Part shown: one piece after another, positions 1-6,859 of the stretch
Layout of the letters: each line of letters starts with the position of its first letter
How positions within the stretch are numbered: position 1 is the stretch's first letter
DNA from: Chlamydiales bacterium
Lineage (GTDB): Bacteria; Chlamydiota; Chlamydiia; Chlamydiales; JAACFD01
Assembly (NCBI GenBank): GCA_009937555.1
Contig: JAACFD010000047.1
Coordinates: 1 to 10,543, forward strand
Reading direction: 5' to 3'
Length of the DNA: 10,543 nt
Translations under genes and position numbers: made by a program
Notes under the pieces: generated by a model
What the model was told of the DNA's origin: nothing
Seen by the model: the letters and a program-made list of their open reading frames with translations, nothing else
The model's database searches: none

Positions 1-2
1 TC

Positions 3-1703
3 AAAGCTGCTCAAAGCTTTGCTACATTTCTCAAAAGCAGAGTACTCAAATTTCGTGATCATATTAGAGAGCTAAATGACACCTATAGAGAACTCATCCT
101 TCACGAAGAATACAAGGCATCTTTACTGGCTTTATCCTCATTACTACAAACTGCTATGAGCTCATCGTCAGAGCATTTCTCACAAACCGATGAGCTACTA
201 TTAGGCATGTTTAGCTTTTTAGGTAAAGAAGAGGCTCTTCGCAAGCGATTTGGTTTTAAAACAAGACCTACCCCTTTAGATATGCACAGACTTAGAGCTT
301 TAATTGAACGTAAAGTTGAAAGCATCCAGAAATCCTGCAACCTCTTATCTAAGACTATTGTTCTTTTCGATGACGCTAGCTATTCAGGGAAACAACTGTG
401 TGAGCATGTCACAGGAATCATAGCTGCTATCACAGAATTAAATGTGGACTTAGCAGCTATTGCTAAAACTTCACGTGTAGAACTAAGAATGCCTGTCATT
501 CGCCCTGAAATAAAGATCATTTGCCCTGTGATGAGTGAAACAGCTCTTAGACTTATAACTGACTTAAGAGATAGAAACAGAAAGTTTCGAATAAGTCTTT
601 TTCATAGAGCTGTATGCAGAAATGTTGGCTCTTGCTTATCTGATACTAACAATCTATTAATCAAAGAACTATGGGGAAAGGCATCATTACAACTTAGCAC
701 TATGTACTTTGATCATAAGCTACCTAACTCCACTTCTTTTCCTACACAAATTTTCCGAGGTAGCGTAACAGGTCAAGAACAAGCTGTTCCCTTTGTGAGA
801 CCCTATGATGGTTCTTGTATGCTTGAGCCTTACAAGGTTAAAGACTGGTGTCATATCTCCCTGATAAAAGACTCATCTGATACTAGCAGTGATTCTAGTG
901 GAAGTTCTTCCAGGCTCAGCGTCTCAACTGTAGCTAGCCCTACTAATAGAACTTCTCTAGAACTCCCTTCAGATATAAGGAAGAAGTTGGTTTCTTTATC
1001 TGTTAGCCCTATAACTGTTAGCAGCCATAAGCATAAGGGCAAAGCTGCAGCAGAGGAAGAAGTTGATGAAACAGCTGTTACAATAGTGGAAAGCTATAAA
1101 GAAGCTAGATCGCTACATGCAGGCTCCAGAAAAGTTGCTCAAATACAGCCTTTTAGAGATCCTGGACTTGATCTTTTCTCACCTATGCGAGCTTGCTCTG
1201 CAAAGCTTCCCCCTGGTTTCAGTTTAGGCTCTCCATCTACTTCTTCTGATGACTCAAGCTCTATAGAAAGCCCTCCTCCTTCTTCAGTAGCTATTCCTGG
1301 ATCAGACTCTCGAATTACCCTACTCCTACCAGCTGCAATGGCAAGTTCTTTCATTGCAAAAAGAGAAAGTGATTTAAAAGCTACAGCTCTGCTGGACTGT
1401 GGGCAGAGTACAGAAGCTCATTCTGAAAGAGCGCCTTTAATGCCTCCTCTTAAAGCTTCTGCAGAGGTTGTCTTTTCAGATGACCATGCCGAAATAGCTT
1501 CAAGAAGAAGATTGATTGCTCCACCTTCAGAACCCTCTAGAGGTCGACTAAGGCTCTCTGAAGGCTCTAGAGTAAGAAAGCCTACTAGCAAAGAAGGCCT
1601 TCCTTCTACAGCCAGATCATTAGATAGCTTGCTAGTGGGAAAATCAACTAAATCTCTAACAAAATCTTTAGAGGAAGCTTTAAGAGCATCTACTGAAGCA
1701 TAG
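3..1703 (+). CDS. Partial large protein with PRTase-like PRPP-loop motif and Ser-rich C-terminal half (5' end outside window)
   Basis: The frame is open from base 3 with no stop, giving at least 566 residues. The ATG at 156 is therefore probably internal: no convincing ribosome site precedes it, and 51 sense codons lie upstream. Counting from base 3, residues about 118-135 read as a hydrophobic strand followed by FDDASYSGKQL (DD at 123-124, SGK at 128-130). This resembles the PRPP-binding loop of type I phosphoribosyltransferases (hydrophobic strand, DD, three residues, T/S-G-K/x-T). The N-terminal region is mixed helical. From about residue 290 it becomes low-complexity and Ser-rich, with clusters near 290-306 and 410-430, and contains Pro- and Lys/Arg-rich patches. 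There is no signal peptide or membrane segment in the visible part. Such a tail could be a disordered linker or a secreted-effector tail, which is inference. The next gene downstream encodes a NADAR-type protein, so a nucleotide-related role is plausible. I do not recognise the family as a whole. The gene is real with good confidence; the PRTase assignment is tentative. Confidence 0.8.
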   Translation, partial: KAAQSFATFLKSRVLKFRDHIRELNDTYRELILHEEYKASLLALSSLLQTAMSSSSEHFSQTDELLLGMFSFLGKEEALRKRFGFKTRPTPLDMHRLRALIERKVESIQKSCNLLSKTIVLFDDASYSGKQLCEHVTGIIAAITELNVDLAAIAKTSRVELRMPVIRPEIKIICPVMSETALRLITDLRDRNRKFRISLFHRAVCRNVGSCLSDTNNLLIKELWGKASLQLSTMYFDHKLPNSTSFPTQIFRGSVTGQEQAVPFVRPYDGSCMLEPYKVKDWCHISLIKDSSDTSSDSSGSSSRLSVSTVASPTNRTSLELPSDIRKKLVSLSVSPITVSSHKHKGKAAAEEEVDETAVTIVESYKEARSLHAGSRKVAQIQPFRDPGLDLFSPMRACSAKLPPGFSLGSPSTSSDDSSSIESPPPSSVAIPGSDSRITLLLPAAMASSFIAKRESDLKATALLDCGQSTEAHSERAPLMPPLKASAEVVFSDDHAEIASRRRLIAPPSEPSRGRLRLSEGSRVRKPTSKEGLPSTARSLDSLLVGKSTKSLTKSLEEALRASTEA

Positions 1704-1726
1704 AGAGGCTATTAAAATAAGCTATT

Positions 1727-1749
1727 GAGAGGGGGCAGCTCCCCTTCTC
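1727..1749 (+). terminator. Hairpin after the first gene, probable rho-independent terminator
   Basis: GAGAGGGGG (1727-1735) pairs with CCCCTTCTC (1741-1749) around a 5-base loop, giving a 9-bp stem with one G-U pair. It starts 24 bases after the stop codon at 1701-1703. A run of five T follows only at 1760-1764, about 10 bases past the stem, so termination may be incomplete. Confidence 0.5.
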
Positions 1750-1810
1750 ATGCTATATGTTTTTAACCCCCCCTTGAGAACGGCATGAAAACAAAAGAAA
1801 TAAAATAAAG

Positions 1811-1838
1811 TTTAACTAAAATACCCTCAAAGTATATT
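1811..1838 (+). promoter_or_regulatory. Candidate sigma70-type promoter for the NADAR gene
   Basis: A weak -35 (TTTAAC, 1811-1816) and a good -10 (TATATT, 1833-1838) are separated by 16 bases. They lie after the hairpin that follows the upstream gene and about 50 bases before the ATG at 1887. In such AT-rich sequence chance matches are common. Confidence 0.3.
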
Positions 1839-1886
1839 CTTAGTAGCATCATTAAAAAAAAACATTAAAGTGATCAGGGATTTTAC

Positions 1887-2810
1887 ATGGCCTCAGAAAC
1901 AACTCCGTCTATCATACGAGCGATTCAAAAACATGCTACTACTGGAACCCCTATAGCAGCTATTTTTCTACCGTCTAAAGATAGAGGTGTCACTAGGTAT
2001 GCCCTTGTTTACAATGAAAGAACTAGAGAATGGTCTAGTAGGATTATTTCAAAAATAGATAGTTCCATAGTTGAATTAGCTATTGAAGCACTTACCCAGC
2101 TTCCTCCCATCCCGAAAGAGATCTTTGGACCTGAACCAGAAGGCACTGAAACATTAAATGGTTTTAGGGAAGTCTTGAAAAATTTAAATATAATTAGAAG
2201 TTCTGCTGATGTGCCCCGAGCCGACAGCAAAGCAGCATCTACTAGTGAAGCTGAGGGTACAGGAGTCATAAGTTTTTCTTCAAGATCAGTATCGTCAGAA
2301 AAAACGCTATCCAACTTTTACCCAACCCTTCTTTACATGCCTAGCCTAGCAGAAAAACTTGAATCTCTAGGAGTAGGGCGCCATATCTGCGACTTATTCA
2401 CTCAAGTGTTTCCATCTGTTGAGAACATTTACCAACTTTTTAAAGCTGCTTACCTTGGTATCTTAGATTGTCCTGAGAATTTCGCATTTGCAATCTCAAA
2501 TAAAATATGGCTCTCTCCACCACAAGACCTAAAAAAATGGGTAAATAAGCGTGAAGCTTCTGCTGATTCCAAGAAAGAAGTAAATTGGGAAAAGTCTAAG
2601 GTATCACTTATGTCTCGCTTAGTAAAAGCAAAACTAAAATTCAACCCTGTTGTAGCTTCCTACTTAAAAAGCACATCAGGACAAGCTCTAGAAGAAAACA
2701 CATCTAGTGTATACTGGGGTACAGGAGCAGACGGTAGGGGTCATAACCACTTAGGGAGAATTTATGAACGTCTGCGTGCTGAAAGTGAAGAAAGCAAAGA
2801 TTGCTCCTAG
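1887..2810 (+). CDS. NADAR (YbiA-like) domain protein, probable N-glycosidase acting on ADP-ribose or riboflavin-intermediate type substrates
   Basis: The protein has 307 residues. ATG 1887 has AGGGA six bases upstream, and an in-frame stop at 1866 excludes an earlier start. Residues about 141-300 show the NADAR pattern in order: LSNFYP (141-146); FPSVENIYQLFK (175-186), matching the family's W-P-T-x-E-H-x-x-Q-x-x-K segment; NW (233-234) followed by a Met/Leu-rich helix and a KAKLKFNP segment; a Thr-to-LEE segment with Glu at 269-270; and WGTGADGRGHNHLG (277-290) leading into a YERLR helix. Known family members cleave N-glycosidic bonds. E. coli YbiA acts on riboflavin-pathway intermediates, and other NADARs remove ADP-ribose from guanine opposite DarT-type toxins. 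Residues 1-105 match nothing I know, and 105-140 is a Ser/Ala-rich linker. Oddities are Phe for the usual Trp at 175, a long insertion at about 187-232, and Ser-Val where many members have an Asp just before the Tyr/Trp-Gly. The substrate is unknown. The gene ends 4 bases into the opposing sodC stop. Confidence 0.8.
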   Translation: MASETTPSIIRAIQKHATTGTPIAAIFLPSKDRGVTRYALVYNERTREWSSRIISKIDSSIVELAIEALTQLPPIPKEIFGPEPEGTETLNGFREVLKNLNIIRSSADVPRADSKAASTSEAEGTGVISFSSRSVSSEKTLSNFYPTLLYMPSLAEKLESLGVGRHICDLFTQVFPSVENIYQLFKAAYLGILDCPENFAFAISNKIWLSPPQDLKKWVNKREASADSKKEVNWEKSKVSLMSRLVKAKLKFNPVVASYLKSTSGQALEENTSSVYWGTGADGRGHNHLGRIYERLRAESEESKDCS

Positions 2811-3370
2811 TTAAAGTTATCCACCAAAAATATTGTTCCAGCCCCTATCCTTGAACCTGCATTTCCCGTGGGTTGACTAAAATCATCTTCTTTTTCATGA
2901 AGGATGATAGAGCGGCCAGATACAGTGTATTTTCCTTTTGTTAACTTTAACTTTGGAACAAAAACTTCTAACTCACCAATCCCCTCTTCATTCACTTCTA
3001 TATTACCTAAGTCTCCAGGGTGAGCTACAAAGAAGTTATGATCTGGTGCATAGCCATGGGGAGCTCTCTCTGGATTATAATGTCCTCCTGCAGCTTTACC
3101 TTCATTAGAGGTGTCTCCAAATTCATGAATGTGAAGACCGTGTTTACCAGGGCTAACATTCCAAACCTTCACTGTTATTTTTAAACCACCTCTACTTTCT
3201 TCAAAATAAGCAACTCCAGATAAACTATCACCTTCTTTAGTTGGGTTAATGACAGCTTTAGCCTTTTCTAATTCTGGATTTTTATAAATACCACACCCAC
3301 AACCTGCAAAAGCCTGAGTAAAGAGACAAGATATAATGAATAGTAAAGGGATAAATAGACGTGCCTTCAT
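2807..3370 (-). CDS. sodC: Exported Cu/Zn superoxide dismutase lacking the conserved disulfide cysteines
   Basis: The 187-residue protein converts superoxide to oxygen and hydrogen peroxide, most likely in the periplasm or on the envelope. ATG 3370 has AGGAG six bases upstream. Residues 1-22 form a signal peptide (Lys/Arg, hydrophobic core, AFA). AFA|G suits signal peptidase I, while AFAGC could also be an imperfect lipobox ending at Cys24. By comparison with human SOD1, the copper ligands are His80, His82, His97 (bridging) and His158. The zinc ligands are His97, His105, His117 and Asp120. The active-site Arg is Arg174 in the GNAGSR motif. The zinc loop between His105 and His117 is about three residues longer than in human SOD1. 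The usual Cys57 and Cys146 positions are Gly91 and Ala177, so the conserved intrasubunit disulfide cannot form. The only cysteines are Cys15 in the signal peptide and Cys24/Cys26 in a Gly-Cys-Gly-Cys-Gly stretch. The gene is divergent from the mrp operon and tail-to-tail with the NADAR gene. The family assignment is very secure. Confidence 0.95.
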   Translation of the reverse strand: MKARLFIPLLFIISCLFTQAFAGCGCGIYKNPELEKAKAVINPTKEGDSLSGVAYFEESRGGLKITVKVWNVSPGKHGLHIHEFGDTSNEGKAAGGHYNPERAPHGYAPDHNFFVAHPGDLGNIEVNEEGIGELEVFVPKLKLTKGKYTVSGRSIILHEKEDDFSQPTGNAGSRIGAGTIFLVDNFN

Positions 3371-3554
3371 AGATAACTCCTAATTTCGTTAATAGCTAGT
3401 ATGCTTTTAGCAAAATGACTAAGCTTTATCAACTATGATTTTATAATGTCAGAGCCTATGTCTATCAAATTAGCCTGATGAACTTAAGCTAACATCTAAT
3501 TGGATATAAGCATTTTGCGAATTATTCATAATACTATTAATTCTCTTATCCCTT

Positions 3555-3623
3555 TTAGCTATAAGCACAGCGCTGCTTATCTCAATAAGAAAACTAAATA
3601 TTAAGAATCTGTTAGCTATAAGC
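3555..3623. repeat. 12-bp direct repeat TTAGCTATAAGC, 57 bp apart
   Basis: Exact copies lie at 3555-3566 and 3612-3623. A partial copy (TATAAGC) lies about 55 bp to the left at 3505-3511. The first full copy overlaps an inverted repeat, ATAAGCA (3561-3567) with TGCTTAT (3574-3580). The repeats lie just upstream of the candidate mrp promoter and could be regulator sites, which is inference. Confidence 0.4.
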
Positions 3624-3659
3624 TATTCACTTCAAGAGTTTCTTGTGTAGAAATACAGA

Positions 3660-3689
3660 TTGACAAGCAAATGCTCCATTATCTATACA
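3660..3689 (+). promoter_or_regulatory. Candidate sigma70 promoter of the mrp operon
   Basis: A perfect -35 TTGACA (3660-3665) is followed after 18 bases by TATACA (3684-3689). Transcription would begin near 3696, leaving a leader of about 130 bases before the mrpAB ATG at 3828. A 6-bp inverted repeat (3741-3759) lies within that leader. The spacer is one base longer than ideal and the -10 matches consensus at four of six positions. Confidence 0.4.
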
Positions 3690-3827
3690 TGCTTTATTAT
3701 AAATAACCCTTTTTTTTGGTGCCTAGTGCCACAATTAAGCAGTTAAAAAAACGTTAACTCTAAAAATTATCATTTACTTAAAACTAGTACTTGTTGATGG
3801 CTTTGGGGGGCTACTTGAGGTTATGGG

Positions 3828-6557
3828 ATGAATGAATTTCTTTTCTGGCTTCTAATTTTTGGACCGTTTGTTCAAACCATATTTTTTGCTTTTAAACCTA
3901 AGCCTCTACAGCCTTTTTTAGGTTTTATTTCATCAGCGCTGGCAGCTGGCTACCTAGGGATAGTGGTTTATCTTTCCATGAACCTAGACCCAACAGACCC
4001 ACTCCGTTTCAAGCATGCGTGGGCCCCTCAGATTGGAGTAAATTTCTCATTTTATACAGATGGCCTCGGCCTTTTCTTTGCTTTACTTATCACAGGTATG
4101 GGAGTTTTAGTTTCGATCTATGCCCAGGGGTATATGAATCACTCGAACCTTAAAATAGGTAAGTTCTACAGCTATATCAGTATTTTTATGGGGTCTATGC
4201 TAGGAGCAGTCCTAGCAAATAACCTGCTTGTCCTTTTTCTTTTTTGGGAAATTACAGGGGTAATGTCATACCTTTTAATCGGCTACGATGATGAAAGAGA
4301 AGAGGCTCGAAAGGCCTCAAAAATTGCCTTTCTAACAACTTCTCTAAGTAGTCTCTGCTTATTAGCTGGAATCATCTTATTTGGTATTATGGAGCAGAGC
4401 CTTGAGCTAACAGAAATTCTCTCTAAAGGGCTCATTATTGACAAACACCCCTCTTGGGTACTGCCCATTATGGTTCTAATTTTGCTTGGGGTTTATGGAA
4501 AATCTGCACAGTTTCCATTTCATTTCTGGCTACCATCGGCTATGTCAGCCCCAACTCCAGTAAGCTCTTATCTGCACTCCGCGACAATGGTAAAACTAGG
4601 AGTTTACTTAGTCGCTCGTATATATACTTTATTTGCTACTACTGCTTTATGGTTTCCATTGGTTACCACCCTTAGTTTGATAACAGTTGTGCTAGGAGGA
4701 GTTTTAGCCCTCAGAGCTTATCGCCTAAAACAAATTTTAGCCTATGCCACAATAAGCCAACTTGGTTTTTTTATTAGCTTTTATGGTCTGCTAGATTCTA
4801 AATTTTTAGCCTACGATTATGTACATATCTTTAACCATGCCCTTTACAAGGGTAGCCTATTTATGCTAGTTGGTATATTAGCTTATGCAGCAAAGGCAAC
4901 AGATGTACGTCACTTAGTAGGACTACGCCAAAAAATGCCTTTTTTTAGTCTTATTCTTGCTATTTCACTAGCAGCCATGGCAGGCCTCCCTGGGACCACC
5001 GGTTTTCTCAGCAAAGAGCTTCTAGTTAGTGATCTTGTATACCTCTATAAGGAAGAGCCCTCAACTATAATTGCAATAGGAATCCTTTTTATTGGACTTT
5101 TACTAAAAATTGCCTTTTCTTGCAGGCTGTTCCATTACTTTTTCATATGCCAAAGAGGTGTGGAAATTCAAATACATACCCCTCCTAGCTGGAAGCTTTT
5201 ACTACCGCCATTTGTTTTGTCAACACTAGCTATATTTTGGGGAATTTGGCCCAATAGCCTTGAGATGATTGCTCGTAATTACTTTATTGAAGGCCTACAC
5301 ACTCTTAATGCGAAAGAAATCACAGTATGGCACGGATGGGGAATTAATGTTGCTATTAGTAGCTTGCTCTTTTTAGGAGGTATCGCTCTTTTTACATTTA
5401 TGCGACGCTATGAAAGACAGGCTCCAGATAATGAAATCCGAGGACTTACAAAACTATGTTCAGAGCTTTTAGACAATCTGCCACAGTATAGCTTAAAAAT
5501 AACAGGTATAGTCCATAAGGCCCATGTAAGAGAGCATCTTTCTTGGATCCTTCTAAGCTTTTCTCTTCTAGTTGGTGGTTCTTTGATGCTAAACCAGGCT
5601 TTACTCCATTTACCACAACAAGTATCTGCAGTAGAAATCGCACAGCTTATGCTAGTTTTTGCTACAGCCCTACTTCTCAAACTAAAAAAACCTCTGCAAC
5701 GTCTGATCTCCTTAAGTCTTATCGGCTTTTTAACTGTCTATTATTTCACCTTAAGGAAGGCTCCTGACCTTGCAATGACACAGATGGTAGTCGAGGTCGC
5801 TACGCTCATTGTTCTACTACTCACTTTTTCAAAATTGCCTGCAAGCAATAAGCCCTCTCGTAACTGGAAACAGGTCTTTATTGCTTTAACAGCAGGTATA
5901 AGCTTTGCTCTTATCCCTGCATTCAATGGCTCCTTTTTGACCACAGATAGCCTATCTGATTTTTACTTACGCAGTAGTATACCTCTCGCAAAAGGAGCTA
6001 ATGCTGTAAATACCATTTTGATTGATTTTAGAGCTTTAGACACCTTAATAGAAATTGCTGTGATTATGGTTGCTGCTATTGGGGTGGCAGCAATTGGACC
6101 TAGAAAGGCAAGTTATCAATCAAAACACTTACCCTCTATTATTCCCTCTCCGATCCTCCCCTCTATAATGCCACTTATTTTTCTTCTCATCATTCCTTTT
6201 TCACTCTATATAACACTGCGAGGCCATAATCAACCGGGAGGAGGATTTACAGGGGGCATGACTTTGGCTATAGCCTTTGTACTTCTTAGTATTGCAACTA
6301 GAAGAAGCCGTTTCTTCCTCTTTGACCGAGTTAATCCTCTAAGGTTAATTATAATAGGCTTTTTTGTAAGCGTGCTCTCGGGTGTTATCTCATTAGTTAC
6401 AAAGGGAACTTTCATGCTTTCACAATTTTACTGGGACACTGCCTTGATTAGCACACCTCTACTTTTTGATTTGGGAATATTTTTACTCGTAATTGGAAGT
6501 GTTAACGTTATCTTGTCCAAAATGAGGAATCAAACACTGCAGGGAGAAAAGCAATGA
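3828..6557 (+). CDS. mrpA: Na+/H+ antiporter subunit A fused to subunit B (MrpAB)
   Basis: The 909-residue polytopic membrane protein is the largest subunit of the Mrp (Mnh/Sha/Pha) cation/proton antiporter. TTGAGG at 3815-3820, seven bases upstream, supports ATG 3828. The N-terminal two thirds is a NuoL-like proton-channel module with the expected charged residues: Glu141 in FLFWEITG, Lys225 in YGKSAQFPFHFWLP, His/Lys in LHSATMVK (Lys256), His337 and Lys341 in FNHALYKG, and Lys396 in GFLSKELL. A NuoJ-like segment follows with APDLAMTQ at about 645-652 and Glu656. The C-terminal part, from about residue 770 on, is the MrpB domain with its signature GHNQPGGGF at 799-807. In Bacillus-type operons B is a separate gene of about 140 residues; the fusion matches the six-gene operons of many Gram-negative bacteria. 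The stop overlaps the mrpC start (ATGA), so translation is probably coupled. Confidence 0.95.
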   Translation: MNEFLFWLLIFGPFVQTIFFAFKPKPLQPFLGFISSALAAGYLGIVVYLSMNLDPTDPLRFKHAWAPQIGVNFSFYTDGLGLFFALLITGMGVLVSIYAQGYMNHSNLKIGKFYSYISIFMGSMLGAVLANNLLVLFLFWEITGVMSYLLIGYDDEREEARKASKIAFLTTSLSSLCLLAGIILFGIMEQSLELTEILSKGLIIDKHPSWVLPIMVLILLGVYGKSAQFPFHFWLPSAMSAPTPVSSYLHSATMVKLGVYLVARIYTLFATTALWFPLVTTLSLITVVLGGVLALRAYRLKQILAYATISQLGFFISFYGLLDSKFLAYDYVHIFNHALYKGSLFMLVGILAYAAKATDVRHLVGLRQKMPFFSLILAISLAAMAGLPGTTGFLSKELLVSDLVYLYKEEPSTIIAIGILFIGLLLKIAFSCRLFHYFFICQRGVEIQIHTPPSWKLLLPPFVLSTLAIFWGIWPNSLEMIARNYFIEGLHTLNAKEITVWHGWGINVAISSLLFLGGIALFTFMRRYERQAPDNEIRGLTKLCSELLDNLPQYSLKITGIVHKAHVREHLSWILLSFSLLVGGSLMLNQALLHLPQQVSAVEIAQLMLVFATALLLKLKKPLQRLISLSLIGFLTVYYFTLRKAPDLAMTQMVVEVATLIVLLLTFSKLPASNKPSRNWKQVFIALTAGISFALIPAFNGSFLTTDSLSDFYLRSSIPLAKGANAVNTILIDFRALDTLIEIAVIMVAAIGVAAIGPRKASYQSKHLPSIIPSPILPSIMPLIFLLIIPFSLYITLRGHNQPGGGFTGGMTLAIAFVLLSIATRRSRFFLFDRVNPLRLIIIGFFVSVLSGVISLVTKGTFMLSQFYWDTALISTPLLFDLGIFLLVIGSVNVILSKMRNQTLQGEKQ

Positions 6558-6859
6558 GCATTCTCATGTTCTTGACTCTAGCTTCCTTATTTGGAGGTGG
6601 CATTTACCTAATACTTAGCGGCAGCTACCCAAATATACCTCTTGGTATTGCACTAGCTTCAAATGGGGTTAACTTACTACTAATTGAGTCTAGTCACCCT
6701 TTAGCTGGTGAAACTGATCCATTACCTCAAGCCTTGATTTTAACAGCAATAGTTATAGGATTTGCTCTTCTTTCTCTACTATCAGCCTTTTCTTTAAGTC
6801 TATTCCGAGGACGTAGTAAAGATGAAATTCCACCGGTTAACTGGGAGGATAAAGTTTGA
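6554..6859 (+). CDS. mrpC: Na+/H+ antiporter subunit C (MrpC, NuoK-like)
   Basis: This 101-residue protein has three hydrophobic helices and is homologous to NuoK of complex I. It is the small membrane subunit that links the A and D channel modules. The family signature is clear: the SNGVNLLL segment in the second helix (36-43) and DPLPQALILTAIVIGFA (55-71) leading into the third helix. It is slightly shorter than the usual 110-115 residues. The ATG lies within the ATGA overlap with the mrpAB stop and is preceded by GGGAG at 6542-6546. Its own TGA overlaps the mrpD start. Confidence 0.95.
   Translation: MSILMFLTLASLFGGGIYLILSGSYPNIPLGIALASNGVNLLLIESSHPLAGETDPLPQALILTAIVIGFALLSLLSAFSLSLFRGRSKDEIPPVNWEDKV
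6843..6858 (+). promoter_or_regulatory. Strong ribosome binding site deciding a TTG start for mrpD
   Basis: GGGAGG at 6843-6848 stands seven bases before TTG 6856-6858. This TTG overlaps the mrpC stop as TTGA. No ATG or GTG near this point gives the right N-terminus, and the strong site compensates for the rare start codon. The site lies inside the last codons of mrpC. Confidence 0.75.

Larger units (their letters stand above)
3371..3827. promoter_or_regulatory. Divergent sodC / mrp intergenic region
   Basis: This 457-bp spacer has no supported gene. It must carry the promoter for sodC (leftward) and that for mrp (rightward). Visible items are a TTGACA-based promoter (3660-3689); a 12-bp direct repeat TTAGCTATAAGC at 3555-3566 and 3612-3623, with its TATAAGC core also at 3505-3511; a 7-bp inverted repeat at 3561-3567/3574-3580; and a 6-bp inverted repeat at 3741-3746/3754-3759. 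A weak leftward TTGATA (3432-3427) with TAAAAG 17 bases on could serve sodC, but I do not rely on it. Confidence 0.6.

Noticed and set aside
851..1354. Minus-strand ORFs at 851-1042 and 1139-1354
   Set aside because: They are antisense to the Ser-rich coding part. Such repetitive codons open the opposite strand by chance, and no ribosome site or recognisable protein is present.
156..1703. Complete gene starting at ATG 156
   Set aside because: The same frame is open for 51 more codons to the window edge and no clear ribosome site precedes this ATG, so the gene is treated as 5'-partial.
3..2810. A DarT-NADAR toxin-antitoxin pair
   Set aside because: The NADAR gene raises the possibility, but the upstream protein shows no recognisable DarT ADP-ribosyltransferase pattern, only a PRPP-loop-like motif, so no toxin call is made.
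4454..4675. Plus-strand ORF of 73 residues inside mrpAB
   Set aside because: It lies wholly within a strongly conserved part of mrpAB in another frame; it is a shadow.
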